Source: Syntrophaceticus sp050949745
GTDB lineage: Bacteria; Bacillota; DSM-12270; Thermacetogeniales; Thermacetogeniaceae
Direction of reading: 5' to 3'
NCBI GenBank assembly: GCA_050949745.1
Contig: JBMNGF010000018.1
Location: 1 to 64,000 of the forward strand
DNA length: 64,000 bases
A program made the position numbers and the translations under genes. The notes beneath the pieces were generated by a model. The model saw nothing but the letters and a program-made list of their open reading frames with translations, was not told the origin of the DNA and did not search any database. This document shows, piece after piece, positions 45,111 through 54,070 of this stretch (its first letter is position 1; every line of letters begins with the position of its first letter).

Positions 45111-46123
45111 GAGTTGAAGGCTTGCAGGTAAGATATCCTATACACAGGGAACCGAGCATCAAGGATGTTTCGTTTACAATGAAAAAAGGGGAGCTGGTGC
45201 TTCTCACAGGTAAAAGCGGTTGTGGGAAGTCCACTCTCTTAAAGTGCATCAATCTTACAATACCTCATTTTATTCAGGCAGAAATGAGGGGCGTGATCTG
45301 TATTGGTGATCGAAATACAGCATCGATGCAGGTGCAGGACATTGTAAGCCTTGTGGGGATTATGTGGCAGGATGTGGAGGCTCAAATAGTCAACTTAAAG
45401 GTTGAGGATGAGCTTGCCTTTGGGCTTGAGAACCTTGGTGTTGAGGCTTCAGAGATCACCAGAAGGCTGAAGGTGCTGGAACCGTTGTTAAATATAGATT
45501 ACACAGCATTTATTCATTCTCTCTCCGGAGGCCAAAAGCAGAGGGTGGTTATGGGGGCCGTTTTGTCCATGCTGCCTGATTTAATTCTATTGGATGAACC
45601 CCTGGCCAATCTCGATTATGAGAGCAGCAAGAGTTTCCTTGCATTTATTAAGAGCCTGACAGGCATGGGTAAAAGCATACTTATGGTAGAGCACCGCCTG
45701 GATATGGCGGCACACTATTGTGACCGGCTTTTGATCATGGAAAAGGGAGTTTTGGTCAGGGATATTGATGACAGAGATGCTATTTTGGAGGAAGAGAGGA
45801 AAAGAAAGTTTTTTAGAACCCTGCAAAATGGAAACTCCAGGCAGGAAAGCGCTGTCAGCATCAATAATTTAAGCTTTTCCTATGGACACAAATCTGTGCT
45901 CAGCAATGTGAGCATCGATATCAAGGCCGGTGAAAGGGTTGTGGTTCTCGGAGAGAATGGGTGTGGAAAAACAACTCTCCTCAAGATCATATCGGGTTTG
46001 CTGCCTGTAAGAAATTCGGAAAATGGGATGCTTAAGCTCTTTGGAGCTCCTGTCCACAAAAAAAGAAAGGGGCAGGAGGGGATGATCGGTTTTGTGTTTC
46101 AAAACCCAAACCATCAATGGTAG
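45098..46123 (+). pseudogene. ECF double ATPase, truncated in second ABC domain
   Basis: Two ABC ATPase domains fused in one chain, as in many Clostridial ECF systems. Domain 1 is complete: Walker A GKSGCGKS, Q-loop MWQD, signature LSGGQKQR, Walker B LILLDEP and the switch His in VEHRLD. Domain 2 starts at residue 250, has Walker A GENGCGKTT and a Q-loop (FVFQNPNHQ), and then stops at TAG 46121-46123. Its signature, Walker B and switch are absent, and no continuation in any frame was found in the next 500 bases. The transporter therefore probably cannot couple normally. A partner ATPase elsewhere might replace it. Confidence 0.75.
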
Positions 46124-46589
46124 TAATTTTCATGGATTTCGTCCTCCTAACATCCATTCCGCCGCTGTTGCCGGCGGCATAAAATAGCAATGAAAAAATC
46201 ATTTTTCACGCTATCTCATAATCTTTCATCTTCACCTGAGAACAGCGCTGAAAGCCATCCTTTTCGATACATCAGGGAATATATACCCACTAAAAAAATA
46301 AAAAAAGTCACGTCAACTCTTCCTTCATGGAACACATGGAAAAGCCTTCGTGGCCTGTAATTATCATATGAAATATGTTTTTAATATTGAGGCTTACTAT
46401 CCCTGGCACTGGTACCCTTCACAGATACATTTCTTCTCCAGGAATCAATACCTAAATTACATAATTATTCACCAAAAAAGACCGGATTCCTGCAATCACT
46501 TGAAAATGAGTTTTTTTGGGGGCTGTTCAGCAAGCCCTACTTGCCCAGAAGCAGTTGAAGCAGTGATGACTTTATGGGTTAAATAGATA
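46124..46589. other. Noncoding stretch after truncated ECF ATPase
   Basis: About 465 bases with no recognisable gene. A 78-codon frame at 46350-46586 lacks a ribosome site and family resemblance. This is where the missing end of the ATPase gene would be expected, so it marks a deletion or recombination scar. Confidence 0.5.
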
Positions 46590-46620
46590 GGGTACCCCCG
46601 TGGGTACCCGGTTATTTTTT
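46590..46620 (+). terminator. Terminator between convergent ECF and methyltransferase genes
   Basis: GGGTACCC (46590-46597) pairs with GGGTACCC (46602-46609), followed by GGTTATTTTTT. Each arm is itself a palindrome. Confidence 0.7.
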
Positions 46621-46658
46621 GCCCGGCGCAGTTACTCAAAACAGCGGGGCAGCAAACG

Positions 46659-47543
46659 CTAAAACTGCTCATCAACCCGCCAAGTCATTATGCTCAAGCG
46701 CGAACTTGTTTCCTGTCGAAAAACACCGTTTTTACTTCTTTCTCTGACATATCCAGCAATGGTATCCTTAACTTCAGGTGTAATCTCTGTATAGAGCCAA
46801 AAAGAGCGGCATAGGCCTTCGATGGCTTCTTCCACCGTTTCTTCGTTAACCCAATGGGAATTAAAATAATCGATAGAAGGGTAATACCCCATACTGAGCA
46901 AGAGATTGAACTGAAAAAATGCATGGTAGCCTCTGTTATCATCTTTTTCGTGAAACAGCAGTTCCCACAAATCACTCCGGGCTTCATTAACAGTTCCACC
47001 TGCCCAGGAAATTAGGCAACAAAACTTGCGGGAAGCCAAGTTTATTTTCATGAATGTATCATAATCGCAGACTGCCGGTGTCATCGAGGCAAAGACAAGA
47101 TCGAATCTGTTTAAAAGACCATCCTTTTCAAGATCTACATCTTCCCACATATGCTGCAATACTGTGACATTTGTCAACCCATCCTCGGCGGCCTTTTCTT
47201 CAAGAATGCGGCACATTTCCCGAGCCCCATCCAGTGCTGTAACTGACTTACACCGGCCGCTAAAGGGCAAGGCATAGGTTCCCGGCCCGCAACCAACATC
47301 AAGAACATCAGCTTCCTGTGTCAGCATCCCATTCTCTTCAAGAATGTTGATAACCCTTTCAATGCGTTCCTGTCTTTTGTCGGTATGGTGTTGTCCATAT
47401 TTCGGTGCCACTTGGTTCCAAAATTCGATCGCCTCTTTTTCTTCTCTTATCCTCCTTCGCATCTGCGGTGAAGATTTCCTGGTTTGTTCCCACGCTTGCC
47501 GCCAAAAGTCTTCCTGGCATAATACCGCAAAATCCAGTTCCAT
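46659..47543 (-). CDS. Class I SAM-dependent methyltransferase
   Basis: A 294-residue protein. Motif I DVLDVGCGPGTYALPF lies near residue 80, the acidic end of strand 2 is TALDGA, and the post-I strand with FDLVFASMTPAV is near 150. This is a Rossmann-type small-molecule methyltransferase, substrate unknown. ATG 47543 has AAAGGGG at about 8 bases. It lies downstream of, and in the same direction as, the peptide/nickel ABC transporter genes, separated by about 240 bases. A methyltransferase beside such transporters could modify a metal chelator or its product, but that is only context. Confidence 0.75.
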   Translation of the reverse strand: MELDFAVLCQEDFWRQAWEQTRKSSPQMRRRIREEKEAIEFWNQVAPKYGQHHTDKRQERIERVINILEENGMLTQEADVLDVGCGPGTYALPFSGRCKSVTALDGAREMCRILEEKAAEDGLTNVTVLQHMWEDVDLEKDGLLNRFDLVFASMTPAVCDYDTFMKINLASRKFCCLISWAGGTVNEARSDLWELLFHEKDDNRGYHAFFQFNLLLSMGYYPSIDYFNSHWVNEETVEEAIEGLCRSFWLYTEITPEVKDTIAGYVRERSKNGVFRQETSSRLSIMTWRVDEQF

Positions 47544-47785
47544 ATGATAAAACCCCTTTCTTTTATTTATTTAATACTACAGCGATAGGTTCCAACCTTG
47601 AAGGAATGACGCGTTAAAGCTTTCGTGGTTTTTTCAAGGCACAATAAAGCCGGTTTTATAATGTATTTTTCGCTGCAGTATTAATATTTAATATTTTTTT
47701 GTTTATGAATAACCATCAAAACCACAATGTACCGATAGATAAAGCGCATGACCCCAACAGTTAGAATCCCGTGGTGATACCTACA

Positions 47786-48487
47786 TTATAGGTTAAAACC
47801 TTGACTGGTAGATCCTACTAGACCTACAATACGCCCCTCATGAATTCTATACACCTTATCACAGAAGACTTTGCAGAGCGCCTCATGATGGGTAATAAAT
47901 AGATAGGACACTTGATGCTGCTTTTGATAGTCTTTGAGGATTTGCAGGACCTGCGCCTGAGATATGCTGTCCAACATACTTGTGACCTCATCCAAAACGA
48001 GAAGGGAGGGGCGTACAGCCAGCACTCGCATAATGCTGGCTCTTTGCAGTTCGCCTCCACTGAGCTCCGCGGGAAGGCGATTTAAATGCTCATGGTATAT
48101 GCCGAACTGACCCATTTCATCGTACAAAGCCTGAAGGCCGTCAGCTTTTCGATAGAAGCGGTAAGGCTCCTCAATGCTCTTGATGAGGGGGAGCCGGGGG
48201 TTAAAAGAAATCTCCGGATGTTGAAAGATGATCTGCAGTTTTCTGCGCAATTCACCCCGCAGCGGCAGTGTGACAGGATCTCCACAGTACGATATTTCAC
48301 CGGAGGATGGCTTAATCAGGCCGGTCAGCATATGGCCGATCGTTGTTTTCCCACTCCCGCTTTCACCAACAAGACCCACTGTTTCACCTTCTGCAATATC
48401 TATACAGGCATCGACCACAGCCGGCTTATCCGGCACAGAAAACCTTCCGGGATATATTTTCGTCAAATTATGCGTGCGAATCAGCAT
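47786..48487 (-). CDS. Peptide/nickel ABC transporter ATP-binding protein (DppF/NikE-like)
   Basis: A 233-residue ABC ATPase: Walker A GESGSGKT, Q-loop IFQHPEISFNPRL, signature LSGGELQRASI, Walker B LLVLDEVTSMLD and switch FITHHEAL. The Q-loop sequence with a following NPR is typical of the OppF/DppF/NikE group. It lacks the C-terminal oligopeptide-transporter extension, as NikE-type proteins do. ATG 48487 has GGGGA upstream. It is the last transporter gene of a five-gene minus-strand operon. A 24-codon false start (48540-48614) that begins with the same MLIRT lies between it and the previous gene. Confidence 0.85.
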   Translation of the reverse strand: MLIRTHNLTKIYPGRFSVPDKPAVVDACIDIAEGETVGLVGESGSGKTTIGHMLTGLIKPSSGEISYCGDPVTLPLRGELRRKLQIIFQHPEISFNPRLPLIKSIEEPYRFYRKADGLQALYDEMGQFGIYHEHLNRLPAELSGGELQRASIMRVLAVRPSLLVLDEVTSMLDSISQAQVLQILKDYQKQHQVSYLFITHHEALCKVFCDKVYRIHEGRIVGLVGSTSQGFNL

Positions 48488-48603
48488 AGATTCAGCATCC
48501 CCCTCCCCTCAACCGCGGGACGGATTATAAATTCCGGTTCTAATCAGCAAGACCCAGAGTCTCGGTGTAGGCTGACTTGTATGTCACATCGTACATCTGC
48601 GTT

Positions 48604-49524
48604 CTAATCAGCATAGATCCAACATCTCACTTTTCTATTTTCAATTTCAACTAGAGGAGGCGGAGTAAGGCAGCGGTTTGTCTTGTCCGGGCAGCGGGCG
48701 TAAAAACGGCAGCCGTGGTTGAGATATTCGTTATGCGGCGGGGCAAAGCCGACAATGGCTTTCAGCCCGTTTTCGGGCATGGCAGCAAGCATTGCCTGGG
48801 CATACGGGTGCAGCGGCCGTTTAAAAAAATCTTCTGCTGATGCAATCTCTACCTGCTGCGCCGCATACATAACTGAGACATACTCGCCGATTTTACGGGC
48901 AAAGGAGATGTCATGGGTAACGCAAATAAGTGATTTCCCCTCCAGCCGCATAAAGCTGTCTTCAACCAGCCGCACCCGCGCCGCATCCAAACCCTTGGTG
49001 GGTTCATCTGCAAGGATAACAGCTGCCCCCGGCGCAACTCCCATAGCAACAAGCACCCGCTGCCGCATGCCGCCGCTGAGAGTGTGCGGATACTGTTTGA
49101 CCAGCCGCTCCTCATCACCGAGGTGAAAGCTTTTCAGCAGTGCCAGCACCCTGGCGCGCAGCTCCTTGGCAGGCAGCAGATTGCCTGCCGCCATTGACTC
49201 CCCCACCTGTTTCCCGATAGGATGCAGAGGGTTTAAACTGTTTCCGCTCCCCTGCGGTACATAGGCAATTTTTGCACCGCGCATCGCAGCAAGCTCTCTT
49301 TCGCTCAGCGAGAAAACATCGATGCCCCGGTAGATAACCTCACCCGTTACAATTGCAGTGGATGGCAAAAGCTTCAATAACGCCAGTATCAGCACGCTTT
49401 TTCCGCTTCCGGTTTCCCCGATAATGACGGTCTTTGTGCCCTCTTCAACGGTCAGGCATACATCCTCCACCACAGGCACACCTCCCGCACCAAAGCGAAC
49501 AGTAATCTTTTTCAATTCAAGCAC
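48604..49524 (-). CDS. Peptide/nickel ABC transporter ATP-binding protein (DppD/NikD-like)
   Basis: A 306-residue ABC ATPase: Walker A GETGSGKS, Q-loop YVPQGSGNSLNPLHP, signature LSGGMRQRV, Walker B VILADEPTKGLD and switch CVTHD. The C-terminus carries the oligopeptide/dipeptide-transporter motif with CRFYARCPDKTNRC, whose Cys residues hold an Fe-S cluster in some members. GTG 49524 is chosen because GGGAGGG precedes it and it overlaps the permease stop (GTGCTTGA). The longer frame to 49605 lies within the permease gene. Confidence 0.85.
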   Translation of the reverse strand: MLELKKITVRFGAGGVPVVEDVCLTVEEGTKTVIIGETGSGKSVLILALLKLLPSTAIVTGEVIYRGIDVFSLSERELAAMRGAKIAYVPQGSGNSLNPLHPIGKQVGESMAAGNLLPAKELRARVLALLKSFHLGDEERLVKQYPHTLSGGMRQRVLVAMGVAPGAAVILADEPTKGLDAARVRLVEDSFMRLEGKSLICVTHDISFARKIGEYVSVMYAAQQVEIASAEDFFKRPLHPYAQAMLAAMPENGLKAIVGFAPPHNEYLNHGCRFYARCPDKTNRCLTPPPLVEIENRKVRCWIYAD

Positions 49525-50365
49525 TTGACTGCCCTCCCGCTGTTGACATGGATGCGGCATAAGCCCTTGTCGTTCCGCCGTAATATCCGACCAACACAAA
49601 TCCAAGTACGGTCAGCGAGATCATAATAATCGGCGGCAAAATCCACCACCAATAACCATTGACAACCCCATTGCGGAAAAATGCATAGTGGAGTATGCCG
49701 CCCCAGCTTTTTTGCTTATAGACACCCAGACCCAAAAAACTCAGACCCGCCTCGGTGAGCATGGCACCGGCAACAGACAATGCCGAACGCATAAGTACAA
49801 TATCCAACACATTGGGTAAAATGTGCTTAAAAAGAATCAGCCATCCGCGAACACCAAGGGCCTGTTCAATTTTAATAAAGGGAAGCTCGCGCAGCTGAAA
49901 AACACGGGAGCGCACAATGCGCAGGGTGCCTGTCCATGCGGTAATGCTGATGGCGATGATCAGGTTGATAATACTGGCATTAAGATAAGCAGCTAAAATA
50001 ATGGCCAGCGGCAGTGAGGGGATACACATGGCAACATGGGTAAGAGAGGTAATGACCCTATCGGTAAGGCCTCTATAATAGCCCGCAAGCATGCCCAGTG
50101 ATGTCCCGATCACAGTGACAACGATAGAGCAGATAATACCGATAATCAGGGAGACACGCGTTCCATAGATCAATTCACTGAGAATGTCTTGACCTATATC
50201 GTTGGTGCCCAGCCAATGCGCTTTACAGGGGCGAAGATAAGGCGTGCCGAAGGCATAGGGATCATAGGGTGCAATCTGCGGCGCAAAAATGGCAAGCACA
50301 GCGCAAATAATCAGAATACCCATGCCAAAGCGGACAAACTTATTTTTCGGAAGAAACCTACTCAT
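49517..50365 (-). CDS. Peptide/nickel ABC permease (DppC/NikC-like)
   Basis: A 282-residue inner-membrane permease with an N-terminal helix, the extracellular GTDDIG-like segment (WLGTNDIGQDILSELIYG) characteristic of DppC/OppC, and five further helices. The EAA loop (EQALGVRGWLILFKHILPNV) contacts the ATPases. It overlaps DppB-like by 8 bases upstream and the ATPase gene downstream, so the operon is translationally coupled. Confidence 0.85.
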   Translation of the reverse strand: MSRFLPKNKFVRFGMGILIICAVLAIFAPQIAPYDPYAFGTPYLRPCKAHWLGTNDIGQDILSELIYGTRVSLIIGIICSIVVTVIGTSLGMLAGYYRGLTDRVITSLTHVAMCIPSLPLAIILAAYLNASIINLIIAISITAWTGTLRIVRSRVFQLRELPFIKIEQALGVRGWLILFKHILPNVLDIVLMRSALSVAGAMLTEAGLSFLGLGVYKQKSWGGILHYAFFRNGVVNGYWWWILPPIIMISLTVLGFVLVGYYGGTTRAYAASMSTAGGQSSA

Positions 50366-51353
50366 GCTCTCCCCATCCTTTGATGCGCGGATCGATAATC
50401 ACATAAAGTATATCGGCAAGCATATTGGAAAGAATGACGCAAAAACTGATCAGCAAAAAGCAAAACTGCAGAATAGGATAATCTTTAGAGCCTACAGAGG
50501 CATAAATCAGACTGCCCATGCCGCGCCAGGAAAAAACCACCTCCACAAACATGGCACCGGAGATGATATAACCGAATTGCATACAGATTGCGGTAATGAA
50601 GGGTGGCAGGGCATTGATCAGAACGTGCCTGTTTAAAACCTCATGCTGCAGCAGACCCTTAGAAAATGCGGTTGTAATGTATTCCTCCTGCCTAATCTGC
50701 GAAACCGTGCTCTTCATTAACAGAAAATTAGATGCGGTACGATAGGCTGTGAGCATGCTTACCGGAAGCACCATATGCCAAATAATACTCAGTATTCTGC
50801 TCATGCCGGTCAAATTGCCGCCGCTCACCATCCCGCTGAGAGGAAAGAGCCTTGCCTTATAGGCCAGAACCATCAGCAAGACTATGGCCAGGCAGTTGGA
50901 GGGTATGCTGTTAATAAAGAGAAAAATCGGTGTCATAACCGCATCGAATTTTCCCCCGGGTTTCCATCCTGCCCTCAATCCCAACCGTCCTCCTAATGGG
51001 GCTGCAATGAGGATAGCGGGGAGCACCAGGAGGAACGACCACTTTGCATGATAGAAAACGATCTCGGTCACAGGCCGGCCAACATGAAAGGAATAACCGA
51101 AATTCAACCTGGAGGTGCCTTTCAAATATGTCCAATACTGATCTAACAGACTTTTTTCCAATCCATAATAGGCACGCAATTCTTCTAAGGTGTCAGGGGC
51201 GTTGGCCAGTAGCAAGTGATAGTCGCTTTCACCTAGAATGTTGAGCATTGGATCCCCAGGCATGCCGCGCACCAGACAGAAATTGAGGGTAATAATAACG
51301 AACAGAATAACTGCCGCCTGGACGATACGTTGAAGTATGTAGGCTAGTTTCAC
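50358..51353 (-). CDS. Peptide/nickel ABC permease (DppB/NikB-like)
   Basis: A 331-residue inner-membrane permease. The N-terminus YILQRIVQAAVILFVI...F is followed by an LVRGMPGDPM loop, as in all DppB/NikB proteins. Six hydrophobic helices follow, with an EAA-type loop and FVEVVFSWRGMGSLIY near residue 265. It pairs with the DppC-like permease to form the channel. The start ATG 51353 lies 61 bases after the binding-protein gene. Confidence 0.85.
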   Translation of the reverse strand: MKLAYILQRIVQAAVILFVIITLNFCLVRGMPGDPMLNILGESDYHLLLANAPDTLEELRAYYGLEKSLLDQYWTYLKGTSRLNFGYSFHVGRPVTEIVFYHAKWSFLLVLPAILIAAPLGGRLGLRAGWKPGGKFDAVMTPIFLFINSIPSNCLAIVLLMVLAYKARLFPLSGMVSGGNLTGMSRILSIIWHMVLPVSMLTAYRTASNFLLMKSTVSQIRQEEYITTAFSKGLLQHEVLNRHVLINALPPFITAICMQFGYIISGAMFVEVVFSWRGMGSLIYASVGSKDYPILQFCFLLISFCVILSNMLADILYVIIDPRIKGWGEHE

Positions 51354-51414
51354 CGATTGAACTCCTTATTAAGGGGTCATGCCATTTTTCAATGACGCGA
51401 CCCCCTGGATTGTT

Positions 51415-53034
51415 CTATTTTGCCTTAACATTGAACCAGGTGCTGTTGTTGATGACACCCCAGCTTGGATAGTTTATCCAGCCCTTAAAATTATCTGTGC
51501 GATAGGGAAAGAACACGGTATCCCAGCACAAGGCCAGTCCCAGAACCTCATCTGCGTTTTTCTTTTGGATGGCTTTAATCGAGTCAAGATATTCTTGACG
51601 TGACATGGCATTCATCAGTTTTGAGTAGTAGGCATAGAATTCAGGATCATCACAGGTAGGCCATCCCCCTGGTGAAAAACCCTTAATCAAATAGAAGTAT
51701 GCCGTATCGTAGGCCGCCTTCCCAGAAGTGGTATATCCGATAAACAGCTCACACTCACCTGATTTGATGAACTTGGAGGAATATTCCTGGCTGCTGATAA
51801 TCTGTTCATCCAGATGGGTTTTTACGCCGACTGCCTTAAGATCATTGGCAATGATTTCAGCATATCGCAGGAACAATGGCTTCTTTGCTGCGCTGAACTG
51901 CGGTGAAATCAAAACATCCATCTGTCTGCCGTCCGGGAATTCCCTGAAGCCATCACCATTTTTGTCTAAATATCCTGCTTTATCAAGAATGGCTTTAGCC
52001 TTTTCCTTGTCTTGCGCCAGTTTAGGAATTGAGCTGTCATAGCCCACATTGGACGGGGCAACAACACCCCAACCCGGTATGTTGCCGTATTCTCCGGCGG
52101 TGACTGTGGAAAGCAGTTTCCAATCGAGGGCATAAGCGGTTGCTTTACGGAAGGAGACATCATTTGTCGGCGCCTTGTTGAAACCGAAAGTGAGTTGATT
52201 ATGTCCCTGGTTTGGACTCATACCGGGGTCCAGATTATCAACACCGATGATGGAGTTGGCCATTGTAGCCGGCAGAGGATTAGAATAATCAAACATAGCA
52301 TCGATTTCATTGTTCTTCATAGCCATAAGAAGGGCATCGTGGTTGCTGTAGCTATGGAGAGACACCTTTTTAACGGTTACATCGCTATAGAAATAATCGT
52401 CTACTGCCTCATAATAAGAGATTTGTGCATCTTTATCCACATTGACAAGCTTATAGGGGCCGCAGCCGATAGCAGAATCCTCACCGGTATAGGTTTTATT
52501 GTCCTCTACTTTTTCCCAAATATGCTTTGGGAGAATATGAACATAATTGGCCATTCTAGCCAGGAAGGCATACCCGCTTGGCTCAGTAAAGGTGAGAGTA
52601 AGGGTTTCATCATCGACAATATCACAAGATACAACTTTCTTGGTGTAGATGGAGCCCTGCTTCGCCAAGAAATCAAAGGTAAATTTGACATCCTCAGCTG
52701 TAACGGGCTTGCCATCATGCCACAGAACACCTTTTGCAATCTTGAAGGTCATGGACTTATTGTCAGCAGAGGATTTCCATGACCTCATAAAGAAGGGTAA
52801 CACTTCACCTTTTTCATTGGTGATTAAAAATGGAGCATTGGTAAAAGCATTATAATTTAGCCTCCCCATGGCACCTCCTGCAGTCGTTGCATTGAAGGTG
52901 TCATTGGCGACAGTTGTTCCAATGCGTAGTACTCTATCTGGATCAGATTTCGTCTTATCTCCGCAACCCGTCAATGCCCCAAGAACACAAACCAAAACCA
53001 AAAACAGCACAATGATTCTTTTCCAGTTTCCCAA
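51415..53034 (-). CDS. ABC transporter substrate-binding lipoprotein (SBP family 5)
   Basis: A 539-residue binding lipoprotein. The signal peptide ends in lipobox GALTGC (Cys near residue 24). The mature protein carries the family 5 signature MTFKIAKGVLWHDGKPVTAEDVKFTFDF. It is the first gene of the operon SBP-DppB-DppC-DppD-DppF. G-rich sequence (AAAAGGGGGGGG) lies 5' of the start. The ligand could be a peptide, a nickel complex or another chelate. The 5' leader (53071-53151) contains a terminator hairpin and may regulate the operon. The protein differs considerably from the orphan binding protein at 8109. Confidence 0.85.
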   Translation of the reverse strand: MGNWKRIIVLFLVLVCVLGALTGCGDKTKSDPDRVLRIGTTVANDTFNATTAGGAMGRLNYNAFTNAPFLITNEKGEVLPFFMRSWKSSADNKSMTFKIAKGVLWHDGKPVTAEDVKFTFDFLAKQGSIYTKKVVSCDIVDDETLTLTFTEPSGYAFLARMANYVHILPKHIWEKVEDNKTYTGEDSAIGCGPYKLVNVDKDAQISYYEAVDDYFYSDVTVKKVSLHSYSNHDALLMAMKNNEIDAMFDYSNPLPATMANSIIGVDNLDPGMSPNQGHNQLTFGFNKAPTNDVSFRKATAYALDWKLLSTVTAGEYGNIPGWGVVAPSNVGYDSSIPKLAQDKEKAKAILDKAGYLDKNGDGFREFPDGRQMDVLISPQFSAAKKPLFLRYAEIIANDLKAVGVKTHLDEQIISSQEYSSKFIKSGECELFIGYTTSGKAAYDTAYFYLIKGFSPGGWPTCDDPEFYAYYSKLMNAMSRQEYLDSIKAIQKKNADEVLGLALCWDTVFFPYRTDNFKGWINYPSWGVINNSTWFNVKAK

Positions 53035-53070
53035 TCTAAAAACCCCCCCCTTTTAATTTGTGATGTATAT

Positions 53071-53151
53071 AAAAAATCTCCTAAAAGTGAACGGCAAAAT
53101 TCCCATTCCACCTTAGGAGAACTTCTGCTCCCATCGTGAGATAACTCTCAC
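53071..53151 (-). promoter_or_regulatory. Structured 5' leader with terminator before SBP operon
   Basis: On the minus strand a perfect GTGAGA/TCTCAC hairpin (53136-53151) is followed by TCTCCTAA (53113-53120) pairing with TTAGGAGA (53077-53084) and then a T6 run (53071-53076). The 28-base loop of the terminator hairpin could hold an alternative structure. It lies 37 bases upstream of the SBP start. This may be a metal- or metabolite-sensing leader, but no named riboswitch was recognised. Confidence 0.45.
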
Positions 53152-53493
53152 ATTAAGAATATTACACTAATATAAGTACATATATGTATATAAAAATATA
53201 CTAAAATATATAATACTACCTAATATGACCTTCATAGTCATTTTGTTCAAGTCTGTTTTTCATCTGTTAACCGCTATGGATGAAAGTTATAAGTTAAGCT
53301 GCTCACATGGCGGCGCTTCCAACAAAAAACGACTTTTTGCAGTAAAATCATATTTAAATGAAAAAAATAATCAAAAACAAAACCACTCCCAATACCACCA
53401 GAATTCTTTCCTTTTCTACATCTTTCTCCCTGTTTTCTTCAAAATACTCTTCATCCATAGATCAAAACCCCCTCTTCTAAAGTAATATGACAG

Positions 53494-53733
53494 CTATTCA
53501 CACAGCCAGGCCTTTTCCAGTGTCGGTTTAAAGAAGGGATCCATCCGTAGACCTTTGACCTCTTTCCGTACGGCATAAAGGGATACATCATTGAAGATAG
53601 GGGCTACCGGCACATCTCTGGCTACCAGTTCCTGCAGGTTCCGGTAGAAGGCCCTCCCTCCATTTTGCAGCACCATTTTTGTAGATGTCCCATTGATCTG
53701 TAAACCGAATAAACCGAATAAAAAGACCATCAA
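53494..53733 (-). pseudogene. Remnant of an SBP family 5 gene (C-terminal 55 residues)
   Basis: The last part of this frame (RAFYRNLQELVARDVPVAP, IFNDVSLYAVRKEVKGL, MDPFFKPTLEKAWL) closely parallels the C-terminus of the orphan binding protein at 8109-9650. Everything before it is unrelated. It is the stump of a deleted paralogue upstream of the intact operon. Confidence 0.7.
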
Positions 53734-53995
53734 GGTCTACCCAGCTTCTGCAAGGGATAAGACCTTCATGGCCTTTTCTCTGATTAGCGCTTTTTTATCA
53801 AACATCTCATAAATACTCGAGATTATTGTCGAATAACTTCAGTTATTCATATACTCATTTTATATTCCACAAAAATATATAAAATCCTGCACTAACTTGC
53901 TTTTTTTAATACAAAATATCAGAACAGTGCCTTTCGGAATTGTTCCAGAGCTACAGTCATATAAAAAGCAGCACACTTACGTTCTCTCTCAAAAT

Positions 53996-54045
53996 AAAAA
54001 AACCACACTGCTTCACCTGCTTCAATAACGGTGAACAGCGTGGTT
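53996..54045 (-). terminator. Strong terminator after CofE-like gene
   Basis: On the minus strand AACCACGCTGTTCACC (54030-54045) pairs with GGTGAAGCAGTGTGGTT (54001-54017), followed by a run of T with one interruption. Confidence 0.8.
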
Positions 54046-54070
54046 CGTGATCCAGTCTTTTTACTGCTAG

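Noticed and set aside
46350..46586. 78-codon plus-strand frame after the truncated ECF ATPase
   Set aside because: No ribosome site, unusual composition and no recognisable family.
53225..53485. 86-codon plus-strand frame upstream of the SBP operon
   Set aside because: Lys/Asn/Phe-rich translation of AT-rich intergenic DNA without a ribosome site.
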